Part shown: positions 52,990-62,158 of the stretch, piece by piece
Numbering within the stretch: position 1 is the first letter of the stretch
Layout of the letters: each line of letters opens with the position of its first letter
Assembly (NCBI RefSeq): GCF_000383975.1
Contig: NZ_KB913017.1
Location: 3,882,265 to 3,946,264 of the forward strand
DNA: 64,000 nucleotides
Direction of reading: 5' to 3'
Source of the DNA: Natronorubrum tibetense GA33
GTDB lineage: Archaea > Halobacteriota > Halobacteria > Halobacteriales > Natrialbaceae
Program-made: the position numbers and the translations under genes
The notes under the pieces: generated by a model
Database searches by the model: none
What the model saw: only the letters and a program-made list of their open reading frames with translations
Told to the model about the DNA's origin: nothing

Positions 52990-54243
52990 TTATTCTCGCG
53001 GGGCGAAACTGCCCTCGCTACGGTCGAACAAGTGAACCGCTGGCTGTGCCATCCAGCCGTTATCCCTATCCCGGCCACCGTCTGTGGCGAGATTCGGGAG
53101 TACCTTTCGTCGGATATTCTCGGCTCCGTTAACGTCGGCGTTGGCGACCGTTCCACAGTCGTCACAGACGTACAACCCGCGCTCGATACGCTGGTTCCCG
53201 TCTTTCGTTCCACACGACGAACACGTTTTCGAGGTATCACGCTCGGACTTCCGAACGACCTCGATACCTTCGTCCTCAGCCTTGTATTCGAGCATCGACG
53301 TGAAGCGGTCGAACGCCCACCCGTGAAGGTCGAGGTTGCCGTGGTCGCCCCAGTTGCGGGCGTCTCCGTTCTCGTCGTCGCGGATACCGCCAAGGTCGCC
53401 AACCACGATGGTCCCGACGCTACGTTGCTTGCACGCCGAAACGATGTGCTTCGAGAGCGCATGCAAGAAGTGGGTTCGGCGCTCGGTCTGTTTCCGGTCG
53501 AGCCGGCGCGCTTCCCGTGAGGCTGAATGGGCGCACTTCGCCCGTTCTTTGGCGAAGTAGTAGATATCCTCCTTAAGCGCGCCACCGGGATACAACGTAG
53601 CTTCGTCTCCATACGAGACGGTAGCGAAGTTGCATATCCCGAGGTCGATACCGGCGGTTCGGTCGCCCGATGAACGGAATTCGACCTCATGCCGGCAGAC
53701 GATATGCAACCGCCACTCTCCGTGTTCGTAGACCGCACGAACCAGTTGGACGTTCTCGATTTCGGCGTCCGGTCGGGTTTCATATTCGCACAGAAGAAAG
53801 TCCGACCAATGCGCTTTGAGGTTCCGCCCTTTCGAGAGACGGATACGTCCGTTCTTCGAGTCGTGCTTGAAGCCGTCTTCTTTGAACGTGACGGTCGAAC
53901 GGGGGTGGTCGTCGCCGTGTTTTCGGTAGCCGGGCGGATTCGCGTTCTTGTTCCCGTTTCGGCGGTGACCGTACCATGATTTGAACGCCTCAGACAATTC
54001 TTCGAGAACTGCCTGACTTGACTGTGCGTTGAGGTCAGCGTAGCGTTCGTGGTTTTTTAGGTACGACTTGAGCGCGCCTTCGCCGGGAATTGTCCCCGTT
54101 TCGTCCCAAATACGCCCGATGGTCCACCGGGCAACATTCCAGAGTTTCGAGGCGGCGAATCCGAGCGAATCGAGACCGTCGCGGACCTGTTGCTGGTTGC
54201 GTATGGACGCAACGTGGGTCCGGGTGACGGACCTTTTCGCCAT
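52990..54243 (-). CDS. tnpB: TnpB, IS200/IS605 family, with altered RuvC-II motif
   Basis: 417 residues, from a lineage different from the tnpB at 12991. D200 (AGIDLGICNFA) and D370 (ANADVNGAENI) are present, but the RuvC-II motif reads TIVVGDLGGIRDD, with G282 where E is expected (the other TnpB here has AFEDL). Some TnpB clades carry a displaced catalytic glutamate, and nuclease-dead derivatives are known; which applies here is not decided. Zinc ribbon C341/C344 and C360/C363 is intact, and the gene is full length with a good guide-RNA structure downstream. No tnpA nearby. Confidence 0.9.
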   Translation of the reverse strand: MAKRSVTRTHVASIRNQQQVRDGLDSLGFAASKLWNVARWTIGRIWDETGTIPGEGALKSYLKNHERYADLNAQSSQAVLEELSEAFKSWYGHRRNGNKNANPPGYRKHGDDHPRSTVTFKEDGFKHDSKNGRIRLSKGRNLKAHWSDFLLCEYETRPDAEIENVQLVRAVYEHGEWRLHIVCRHEVEFRSSGDRTAGIDLGICNFATVSYGDEATLYPGGALKEDIYYFAKERAKCAHSASREARRLDRKQTERRTHFLHALSKHIVSACKQRSVGTIVVGDLGGIRDDENGDARNWGDHGNLDLHGWAFDRFTSMLEYKAEDEGIEVVRKSERDTSKTCSSCGTKDGNQRIERGLYVCDDCGTVANADVNGAENIRRKVLPNLATDGGRDRDNGWMAQPAVHLFDRSEGSFAPRE

Positions 54244-54351
54244 ACATAGCCTATGTCACTGCGTGGACTTATAGGTTGGCCGTGCACGGTGAAAGTGAAT
54301 ATCCGGCCGGCCATCGACGGAGGTTGCGGAACGGAGCGTACGCGATTCTCG

Positions 54352-54402
54352 CCCGCCCTTCGGCCTTCGGCCTCAGGACGGGATTCTCTCGCTGTTGAGA
54401 GA
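54352..54402. repeat. Two hairpins upstream of the second tnpB
   Basis: CCCGCC...GACGGG (54352-54382, one mismatch, containing GGCC-TTC-GGCC) followed by TCTCTC-GCTGTT-GAGAGA (54385-54402). They lie 110-160 bp beyond the tnpB start, either as the left end of that element or as a relic right end of another element reading on the + strand. Confidence 0.45.
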
Positions 54403-54510
54403 TAGCAAGTCCGACGGTTGGCTGGTCGCGTCGTGTCCAAGCACGATAACGGGCCACGCACTGCACGCCGACAGTACCCGCGTGGCCCGGTTTTGCGTTT
54501 CACTCGTCGG

Positions 54511-56397
54511 TCAGGCGCCCGCTTGTTCTCCGTCGGCGCGCCGCTCGAGGAAATCCGTCAACAGCCGAAAGAGCCGAAGCTTCTGGGTCTGATCCGAGGA
54601 GGCGTGGCCCTCCTCGCCGAGTTCGTGGTACTCGAACGCGCCGGTCTCGCCCACTTCGAGTCCGCGGGCCTCGAGCGCCTCGCGGAACAGCCGCGCCTGT
54701 GAGACGGGAACGCGTCGGTCGTTGACGCCATGAACGACACAGATGGGTGCGTCGAGATTCTCGACGTGCGTAAGGGGTGAGCGGTCCTCGTAGAGGTCCG
54801 GATTCCCCTCGGGGGTGCCGAGGTACTTTTCCATCAGTTCGATACGGTAGTGGTCCATCGTGGTCTCGTACATCTCCTCGAGATCCGTGAGGCCGATCCA
54901 CGCGATGCCGGCGTCGTAGAGGTCGGGGTACTGGACCAGCTGCCAGTACGCCGAGTAGCCGCCGTAGGAGCCCCCGAAGACCACGACGCGGTCCTCGTCG
55001 AGCCAGTCGTAGCGCTCGAGGGCGTACTCGACGGCCGTCGCGACGTCGCCCTGTTCGGCGCCACCCCAGTCGTCGAGCAGTTCCTCGACGAACTCGCGGC
55101 CGCGGCCGGTCGATCCCCGGTAGTTGACTTGCAGCACCGAAAAGCCCTGCGAGACCAGCGTCTGCGCGTAGAGGTCAAAGGACGTGTCGTCGCGACTTCG
55201 CGGGCCGCCGTGGGGGGTGACGATCAGCGGCGAAGGCCGCTCACCGGAGTCGTAGAAAAGCGCGCCGATCTCGAACTCATCGTACGGCTCGTGATCAACC
55301 GCTCGAGCCGGCGTCTCGGGGACGCCGTCCGAGTGGAACGTCAGGTATTCGGCGTCGGCGAAGTCGTCGGGATCGAACGGGCCGTACTCGGCCTCGAGCA
55401 GCGTCTCGTACTCGTCGCTCTCGAGATCGTAAACCAGCAGCTCCGGACGCCGCGTCGGACTGGTGTGCTCGAGAAGGATCCGATCCTCGTCGATGCTGAT
55501 TCCGGTCGGCCCCATCCCGAACGAGGTGACGCCCTCGGGAAGGTCGAGTTCCCGGCCGGCACCCGTCTCTCGGTCGTAGACGACGGGAACGGTGTCCGCG
55601 TTCCGACTGCGGGTGGCGAGGAGTCGGTCGCCGCCGGAGAGCACCGCGATCGGCTGCTCGTCGTACTCGCCGTCGCCGTACCAGGTCAGATCCTCGGCCT
55701 CGAGGTCGTAGACGCCGACGCGGCCGAGGTCGGTCGTGTTGTCGCCGACGAGCAGCCACTCGCCGTCGGGCCCCCAGTCTGCAGGCGTGGCTTCGGCACC
55801 GATTTCGCCGATCTCGAGGTTTCGAGGGTCGGAGCCGTCCGCGTTCGCGACGTAGACGTCCCGGTTGTCGAAGTCGTCGGTCTCGTTGGTCGCGTACGCG
55901 ATCCGGTCGCTGTCCGGCGAGAGGTGCGCCTCCCAGACCGCTCGCTCGTAATCGGTGATCTTGGTCGTCTCGCCGCTCGAGAGATCGTGCCGGTAGACGT
56001 TCAGTTGACCGTCCCGATTCGAGCCGACGAGGAGCGTTTCGCCGTCCTCGCCGACGTCCTGCAGGACGACTTGTCCGTCCATCTCGACGACCGCCTCAGT
56101 CGATCCGTCGCGGGAGAGCGCGTAGATGTCGTTCTGTTCGTCGCCCGCGTCGTCGAGGTGAAAGAAGACGCGGTCGCCGTCGGCACCCCAGGCGACGTAC
56201 CAGCGAGCGTTGCGCGGTACCTCGCCGTCGGACCAGCGCTCGAGATCGCCGCTCTCGACGTCGACGACGTGGAGTTCGTTTCGGCCGGTGACATCGTAGT
56301 AGCACGCGACCTCGTCGCCGGACGGCGAGACGGTCGGATGGGCGATCGTCGGCAGCCCCGCGAGTTCCTCGAGTACGGATTCGTCTGAGTCGCTCAT
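54511..56397 (-). CDS. S9 family prolyl-oligopeptidase-like peptidase
   Basis: 628 residues. N-terminal beta-propeller (about 1-370, with repeated YVANADGSDPRNLE-type blades), then the alpha/beta-hydrolase domain with S477 (FGGSYGGYSAY), D560 (HGVNDRRVP) and H598 (GEEGHASSD), a complete triad in order. It probably cleaves short peptides in the cytoplasm; no signal peptide is seen. The acylaminoacyl-peptidase subgroup fits best. Confidence 0.93.
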   Translation of the reverse strand: MSDSDESVLEELAGLPTIAHPTVSPSGDEVACYYDVTGRNELHVVDVESGDLERWSDGEVPRNARWYVAWGADGDRVFFHLDDAGDEQNDIYALSRDGSTEAVVEMDGQVVLQDVGEDGETLLVGSNRDGQLNVYRHDLSSGETTKITDYERAVWEAHLSPDSDRIAYATNETDDFDNRDVYVANADGSDPRNLEIGEIGAEATPADWGPDGEWLLVGDNTTDLGRVGVYDLEAEDLTWYGDGEYDEQPIAVLSGGDRLLATRSRNADTVPVVYDRETGAGRELDLPEGVTSFGMGPTGISIDEDRILLEHTSPTRRPELLVYDLESDEYETLLEAEYGPFDPDDFADAEYLTFHSDGVPETPARAVDHEPYDEFEIGALFYDSGERPSPLIVTPHGGPRSRDDTSFDLYAQTLVSQGFSVLQVNYRGSTGRGREFVEELLDDWGGAEQGDVATAVEYALERYDWLDEDRVVVFGGSYGGYSAYWQLVQYPDLYDAGIAWIGLTDLEEMYETTMDHYRIELMEKYLGTPEGNPDLYEDRSPLTHVENLDAPICVVHGVNDRRVPVSQARLFREALEARGLEVGETGAFEYHELGEEGHASSDQTQKLRLFRLLTDFLERRADGEQAGA

Positions 56398-56463
56398 TGT
56401 TGCACCGTTTCAACGAACTGACTTAATAGTTCGAGAAGTAGCAAACGAGGAATTGATCGGTCC

Positions 56464-58140
56464 CTAATCGTCGGAGAGCGCGGCCCCGGCCACGGGCTCG
56501 AGTCTCGCATCGGAGACGGTTCCGTCGTCCGACCAGCCGCGGGCGTCGTAGTACTCCACGATCGCGTCCTCGATGTCCGGCAGGTCGTAGGGGACGCCGT
56601 CGTCGTCCCGGTCGAAGCCCCGCTGGTTGTTGAAGTGGCGCTCGAGTTCGACGGTCCGGGCACCGACGAGCGCGAGTTCCTCGTAGTTGGCATCGAACAG
56701 CGTCTCGAGGCGCTCTTCGGTGACGTAGTCGTCGCCGAAGGCGCAGACGATTCCGGTGTCGCGGAACGCGTTGTGGTTCTCCCGGTCGACGAGCGTCTCG
56801 GCTTTGCCGAGGGTGCCGTCGGGATCGAGTTGGCCGGCGTACTCGAGGCTCAGCATGCTCGCGTACATGTGGTCGGCACCGCGGTTCGCGACGGCGTAGG
56901 AGAGCCCCTGTCCGTGGAGGACGCGGCCGTCGTGGGCCGCAAACTCCATCCCTTTGACCGTGTAGTTCTCGACACCCAGTTCCTCGTGACAGCGGGCGAC
57001 GCCCTCCGCGAGCGTGTCCCCGATTCCCTCGCGACGAGCGATCTTCTCGGTGAGCTCTTGGGCGAGCTCCGCGTTGCCGAACTCGTCAACGCTGTCGAGG
57101 TAGGCCGCGACCGTCACCCCAGCCGAGATCGTATCCATCCCCAGCGTGTCACAGAGTTCGTTGGCCTGCATCACGTCGACGATATCGTCCACGCCCTGCT
57201 GGGAGCCGAAGGCGTAGACGGTCTCGAACTCCGGCCCCTCGGTCTCGACGCCAGTCTCCTCGTCCCGCGTCGGGAGCTTACAGGCGTAGGCGCAGGCTGA
57301 GCAGGCTCCCTTCTTGTACTTCTTTTCCTCGACGGCGTTGCCGCCGATGTCGGCCGCGCCCTCGAACTCGTACTCTCGGAAATATCTGGTAGGAAGCGAG
57401 AAGTTGTCGTTGATGAACTCCGTCCCGCCCGTAGTACCCTGAGTGCGCATCCGGTCGTCCGAGGTGGCAGCCTCCCGATGGATCTCCGACTCCGGCGGGT
57501 TCGGAATCTCGAGCGGCGGCTCGACGTTCCCGTCGAACGTGACGCACTTGACGTTCTTCGAGCCCAGCACGGCTCCGAGACCGCCGCGGCCGAAGGCTCG
57601 CGAGTCGAACGTCATCACCGACGCGAACCGAACGCGGTTCTCGCCCGCGGGACCGATCGCAATGCAGTGTTCGGGACCCAGACCCTGCTGGTTCTCGACG
57701 TAGTCGGAGGTCTCAGGCACCGTCGCGCCCTCGAGTTCCGGCACTTCCTCGAACTCGACGCCGTCATCCGTGACGTGGACGGCGAGCAGTTCCTCGCTCT
57801 CGCCCGCGATCTCGAGGACGCTGTAGCCCGTCGCGACGAAGTTTCGCGAGAGGTAGCCGCCGGCGTTGGTCGAAACCAGGCCGTCGGTCAGCGGTGAGAG
57901 CCCAGTCATGTTCATCCGGCCGGTAAAGGACATCTGGGACTGCTGGAGCGGTCCCGTCGAGAGGTACGCCCGGTTCTCGGCTCCGAACGGGTCCGCGTCG
58001 AAGGGGATCCGCTCGTGGGCGAGGGCGGTCGCAGTGGCTCGACCGCCGACCGTCGCCTCGAGCACCTCGTCTATCACCGTTTCGTCTGCAGTTCGCTCAC
58101 CGACATCGACGGTGAGCAATGGTCCTGTGGCGTGGAGCAT
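56464..58140 (-). CDS. Aldehyde:ferredoxin oxidoreductase family protein (tungsten enzyme)
   Basis: 558 residues from the ATG at 58140 (MLHATGPLLTVDVGERTADE), preferred to an upstream start with basic leader residues. [4Fe-4S] ligands C280, C283, C287 (GACSACAYACKLP) with a fourth cysteine near TGIVCAFGDD, plus the tungstopterin-binding regions GGLGAVLGSKNVK and HGQGLSYAVANRG. AOR enzymes oxidise aldehydes with reduction of ferredoxin. Shorter than Pyrococcus AOR (about 605) but within the family range. Divergent from the HAD gene. Confidence 0.9.
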   Translation of the reverse strand: MLHATGPLLTVDVGERTADETVIDEVLEATVGGRATATALAHERIPFDADPFGAENRAYLSTGPLQQSQMSFTGRMNMTGLSPLTDGLVSTNAGGYLSRNFVATGYSVLEIAGESEELLAVHVTDDGVEFEEVPELEGATVPETSDYVENQQGLGPEHCIAIGPAGENRVRFASVMTFDSRAFGRGGLGAVLGSKNVKCVTFDGNVEPPLEIPNPPESEIHREAATSDDRMRTQGTTGGTEFINDNFSLPTRYFREYEFEGAADIGGNAVEEKKYKKGACSACAYACKLPTRDEETGVETEGPEFETVYAFGSQQGVDDIVDVMQANELCDTLGMDTISAGVTVAAYLDSVDEFGNAELAQELTEKIARREGIGDTLAEGVARCHEELGVENYTVKGMEFAAHDGRVLHGQGLSYAVANRGADHMYASMLSLEYAGQLDPDGTLGKAETLVDRENHNAFRDTGIVCAFGDDYVTEERLETLFDANYEELALVGARTVELERHFNNQRGFDRDDDGVPYDLPDIEDAIVEYYDARGWSDDGTVSDARLEPVAGAALSDD

Positions 58141-58254
58141 ATCATGGGCTTGTACTCTGAGGGTCTTAGTGATATGCCAAGATGGAACACGCAAACAGCA
58201 GCGAGCGCGGCGTCTCAGTAGAATTATTGTCCCCGAATAGAGACTCATTCAGTG

Positions 58255-58920
58255 ATGCAGTACGACGCGGTTCTGCTCGACTTCGACGGCGTCGTCGTCG
58301 AAACCCCCTCCAGCCGGCGACTGTCCGACGCACTCAGCCGCACGTACGAGCAGTTCGATCGCTCGGGACCGGCGGCCGAGACGCTTCAGGAACTCACATG
58401 CGGCGACTTCGAGTCGATCGCCGACCGGTGTCGAACGCTCGACATCGACACCGACGTCTTCTGTACGCGGGCCGCCCGCGAACTGATCCGCACCCAACTC
58501 GCCGAAATCGAGCGCGGACTGCGATCGGTTTACGACGACGTGAGCGTTGTCCGCTCGCTCGAGTTGCCGCTCGGCATCGTCAGCGACAACCATCCGACCG
58601 TCGTCACGAACGTGCTCGACCGGTTCGGCCTTCGATCGCTCTTCGAGACCGTCTACGGCTGCGCGCTGACGCCGGACGGGCTCGCTCGTCGCAAACCCGA
58701 TCCGACGAACATCGAGGCCGCGATGGACACCCTCGAGGCCGAGTCGGCGCTCTACGTCGGCGATCGGTCAGTCGACGTACGGGCCGCCGACAACGCGGGC
58801 ATCGACTCGGTGTTGCTCTCGCGTTCGGCCTCGAGCGACGAGTCTGCCGACGACGCCCTCGACGTGACGCCCACGTACCACAGTTCCTCGCTCGCAGCGT
58901 TGCCGGCGCTCCTCGAGTGA
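58255..58920 (+). CDS. HAD superfamily hydrolase
   Basis: 221 residues from the ATG at 58255. HAD motif I D9-x-D11 in VLLDFDGVVVE, motif II in GIVSDNHP (S/D), motif III lysine in RRKPDPTN, and motif IV in YVGDRSVDVRAADNAG. The cap domain (about 20-85) is helical. It acts as a phosphatase on a small phosphorylated metabolite, unspecified. Diverges from the AOR gene with a 114-bp promoter region. Confidence 0.9.
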   Translation: MQYDAVLLDFDGVVVETPSSRRLSDALSRTYEQFDRSGPAAETLQELTCGDFESIADRCRTLDIDTDVFCTRAARELIRTQLAEIERGLRSVYDDVSVVRSLELPLGIVSDNHPTVVTNVLDRFGLRSLFETVYGCALTPDGLARRKPDPTNIEAAMDTLEAESALYVGDRSVDVRAADNAGIDSVLLSRSASSDESADDALDVTPTYHSSSLAALPALLE

Positions 58921-59076
58921 TCCGGCCCCCGTCCGACCGAGCGTCTCGGCGAACTGAACGGGAGAGCGGTGGGGACCCCCCTCGCGGGTGTTACGCGCCC
59001 CGAATGTTTCGATAACGGGGACGACCGGGCAGATTCCAGCCGTCGATTTTTGCAGGAGACAGTGGGAGTGGACCGT

Positions 59077-60012
59077 ATGAACGACGAGAACTGGGCCGAA
59101 CTTCGATCGCAGTGTGAACGCGTTTCCACCGGCGCACAACTGCTGACACCGCTCTCTGAGCGCCCGTTCGGAATCGAGGCGACCGCGGACGATCGAATCC
59201 TCGTCCGGTTCGCCGACAGCACCGAAGAACGCCCCCTCTGGCGCGAGCAGTTCGGCGTATTCGACGAGCAACTCGAGGGCGGCGCAATGGCCATCGACGA
59301 CCTTCAGCCGGGCGTCGAACCCTACGCCGCGGTGATCTCGCTCTCCGAATCGTACACCGTCGACGACGAGTCGATCGTCACCGCGCCCGACGACGCCACC
59401 GGCGGAGAGAGTCCCTTCCTGGTCTCAGCGGCCGAGGCGCGGACGCCACCCGAGCGCGTCCACGACGACGCCATCCTGCTGGCCCACCTCGTCGAGCGAC
59501 TCGAGATCGACGACCTCGCGTCACTCGATTCAATGGACACCGACTCGCTAACCGACTACTACGTCCTCGCTTCGGACGTCCAGCGCGGCGCCGACGGGGT
59601 GCGGTCGGCGGCGCGAGACGAACTGCTCGAGCGCCTCGGACCCGATCAGGAACTTCACGGTCGCTTCGGGACGGTCCGCCGAACGACCCGCGAGCGTCGC
59701 CGGCCGAAGGACGACGAGACCGTCCTCGCCGCGCTCGACGAGCACGGCATCCCCCGCGAGTGGGTGCTCGGGGTCGACCGAGACAAACTGGACGTCGTCC
59801 TCTCCGTCACCGATCTCGCCGACGACGACGTTTACGACACCAGCGAGGACGTCTACGTCCAGAAAACCGCCGTCGACGAGGACGAAAAGTACTCGCGGCT
59901 GCAGGGGCTCGCCGATCGGATCGAGGATCTCGAGAACGCCGACGGCGAGGCGCTAGAGGACGAACTCGAGGCGATCGAGGATCGACTCGAAGAGGCGCTG
60001 ACAGCAAACTGA
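59077..60012 (+). CDS. Uncharacterised haloarchaeal protein with C-terminal coiled coil
   Basis: 311 residues from the ATG at 59077 (MNDENWAELRSQCERVSTGA); a longer frame adds 36 unlikely residues. No motif recognised. The centre has GIPREWVLGVDRDKLDVVLS and the end is an acidic coiled coil (RLQGLADRIEDLENADGEAL, about 275-311). One transcript by itself. I could not assign a family; the stretch VHDDAILLAHLVERLE and a basic segment (RRTTRERRRPKDDE) suggest a soluble regulatory or nucleic-acid-associated protein, but this is weak. Confidence 0.62.
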   Translation: MNDENWAELRSQCERVSTGAQLLTPLSERPFGIEATADDRILVRFADSTEERPLWREQFGVFDEQLEGGAMAIDDLQPGVEPYAAVISLSESYTVDDESIVTAPDDATGGESPFLVSAAEARTPPERVHDDAILLAHLVERLEIDDLASLDSMDTDSLTDYYVLASDVQRGADGVRSAARDELLERLGPDQELHGRFGTVRRTTRERRRPKDDETVLAALDEHGIPREWVLGVDRDKLDVVLSVTDLADDDVYDTSEDVYVQKTAVDEDEKYSRLQGLADRIEDLENADGEALEDELEAIEDRLEEALTAN

Positions 60013-60134
60013 GTGAGTGTGAGCGACGACATCGGTTTTCGGAAACGTGTCTCACGTCGATGGGTTTCCGTCGATCGTTTGGCGCAAGCAGCGCCGGTTC
60101 CACACTTTCGATAGCGTTTGATCGCAATCGTAAG

Positions 60135-60147
60135 AAATACTTATTAT
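60135..60147 (+). promoter_or_regulatory. TATA box of the PAP2-type phosphatase gene
   Basis: AAATACTTATTA is centred 24 bp before the ATG at 60167, giving a leaderless transcript. Confidence 0.6.
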
Positions 60148-60166
60148 TCGTTTGAAGTTTCTGTCG

Positions 60167-61120
60167 ATGTGGTTTGACCCCGCTGTCGTCGAAGCCGTCC
60201 GTGACGCCGTTCCGACGTGGCTCGGCGTCGTCATGGTCGTCCTCTCGTATCTCGGGAGCATCTACCTGATCGCCCCCTCCATGATCGCCGCCTACTGGGC
60301 CAACCGCGACCTCGTCGCGCCGTGGCTCGGGGGTATCATCGGCTGTTACGGCCTGATGTCGATCACGAAATCGTATCACACCGCGAGTCGTCCGATCATC
60401 GGCCCGCCCGTCGATGGGAGCATCTTCCCCGGCTGGTTCGTCCCCTGGTACGAACACGCCGCGCATATCTCCACGACGAGCTTCCCGAGCGGCCACGCGA
60501 TGGCGGCGACGATCATCGTTGGCATGCTCGTCGTCGACCTGCCGGTAGGCACGTTCTGGAAACGAGCCGTGACCGGTCTCGCGGTGATCGGCTGGGTCGG
60601 CTTCACTCGAGTCGGACTCGCCGTCCACTTCCCTGGAGACGTTGCCGGCGGCATCGCCTATGCGCTTGGCTTCCTCGCCGTCTACTACCTGGGTCGGCGG
60701 TATGTCCCCCGGCGAACGTCGTACGGCGAGACGACGGCCGCCTTTGCCGTCGGCTTCGTCTTCGCGCTGGTCGCGGTGACCTACGTTGGGAGCCGTAACT
60801 CGCACATCGCCTTCGGCGGGGGTATCGGTGCGCTGCTCGCCTGGCAGTACGCACCGGCGATCGCGAGTCTGATTCGAGAAACCGTCTGGGAGACGGTGGC
60901 TCCACTCGTCGGCGTCGCCATCGTCGTCGGGACGTGGTTCGTCACCGATCTGGGAATCGGCAACCGGGCGTTCATCGTGGTCTGGTCCGCGCTGTTCCTC
61001 GCGGCCGTCATCCTCGTTCCGTGGATCTCGCCGACGGGCGCGTTCTGGGCAGCGGCGAAGCGTCGCAGTCGGCGACTGATCGGCTGGCAAATCGGTCGCG
61101 GCGATCACGAGTCCGGATGA
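60167..61120 (+). CDS. PAP2-family membrane phosphatase
   Basis: 317 residues, six to eight hydrophobic segments. Phosphatase signature: K68-x6-R75-P76 (KSYHTASRP), PSGH at 107-110, and R148...H154...D158 (TRVGLAVHFPGD; S to T in the third motif). It should dephosphorylate a lipid or prenyl phosphate at the membrane. ATG at 60167 is preferred over a TTG five codons upstream because the TATA box places transcription there. Independent unit. Confidence 0.9.
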   Translation: MWFDPAVVEAVRDAVPTWLGVVMVVLSYLGSIYLIAPSMIAAYWANRDLVAPWLGGIIGCYGLMSITKSYHTASRPIIGPPVDGSIFPGWFVPWYEHAAHISTTSFPSGHAMAATIIVGMLVVDLPVGTFWKRAVTGLAVIGWVGFTRVGLAVHFPGDVAGGIAYALGFLAVYYLGRRYVPRRTSYGETTAAFAVGFVFALVAVTYVGSRNSHIAFGGGIGALLAWQYAPAIASLIRETVWETVAPLVGVAIVVGTWFVTDLGIGNRAFIVVWSALFLAAVILVPWISPTGAFWAAAKRRSRRLIGWQIGRGDHESG

Positions 61121-61308
61121 TAACGGCGACTCGAGCACTGAACGGACGATCGTCGCACCGACAACTCCCACTGGTGTGACGGTCGCGATAACGGAACCCG
61201 AGGGGACGACGGCACGCTGACGGAAGACGGACCGTGGTGCAGACGAACGCTCCCTCGAGTTCGTCACCGCCGCAAACGCTTTTGGAGATACACCCCCTAC
61301 TTCGAATC

Positions 61309-61923
61309 ATGTACGTGCGGGACGCGAAAAACAGAGAGGAGGTCTGGCTGCTCGACGCCATCGAGGCGATGGAACTCGACGAGACGGCGTTCCGCTCGCG
61401 CGATTACGTCGTCGCCGTCGACGAAACGTCAGGCGAGAAGGCCGGGTTCGGTCGTATTCGCGTTCACAAACGCGACGACGCTGGGTCGGCTGACGCCGAC
61501 TCCGGGCGCACAGACGACGTCTGCGAACTGACCAGCATCGGCGTCCTCGAGAGTTGGCGCGGCCAGGGCGTCGGCGCACACGTCGTCGAACGACTGGTCG
61601 AGTACGCCGGCGATCAGGGGTTCGAGACCGTCTACGCCCTGACGGGCGAAGGAAGTTATCTCGCCCAGTTCGGCTTTCGACGAATCGAGGAGTCGGCGCT
61701 GCCGGTGCCGTTACAGAATCGACTCGAGGACAAACGCGACGGCGTCGATCCCGACGCCGTTCCCCTCGAGATTGACGTCGACGAGTTTCAACTGCCCGAG
61801 CGACTCCGCGAGGCGTTCAAACGGGCGCCCGACGATCGCGACGAGGACTCGGACGACGATTCTCCCGAGGACTTCGGGATCGACCCCGAGTCGGCGACGT
61901 ACAAGTACGATACGGGTCGCTAG
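61309..61923 (+). CDS. GNAT N-acetyltransferase
   Basis: 204 residues from the ATG at 61309 (MYVRDAKNREEVWLLDAIEA). Acetyl-CoA binding motif A is TSIGVLESWRGQGVGAHVVE (Q/R-x-x-G-x-G/A), followed by YLAQFGFRRIEES. The C-terminal third is acidic and unrelated to GNAT core, ending in SATYKYDTGR. Substrate unknown. About 235 bp upstream of the methylmalonyl-CoA mutase gene, so a functional link is not implied. Confidence 0.87.
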   Translation: MYVRDAKNREEVWLLDAIEAMELDETAFRSRDYVVAVDETSGEKAGFGRIRVHKRDDAGSADADSGRTDDVCELTSIGVLESWRGQGVGAHVVERLVEYAGDQGFETVYALTGEGSYLAQFGFRRIEESALPVPLQNRLEDKRDGVDPDAVPLEIDVDEFQLPERLREAFKRAPDDRDEDSDDDSPEDFGIDPESATYKYDTGR

Positions 61924-62158
61924 CTCGAGCCGTTCGCCGCCGGTCGCACGCCGCGTCGTCGCTCGGTACCGGCTGCTCCATTTCGGCTCCACCACGGCTC
62001 GAGTGAAAAGCGGCCGTCCCGACTCGAGTGACTCTCGCGGATTCGTACCGGTTCCACTCGTCGACCGATTAGCGACCCACTGGTACCGATCGCAACTCGA
62101 GACGATACTGGCCGCCTTCATCAAGCTTCAAGCCCCACCCCAACCTAGATAAACGATA

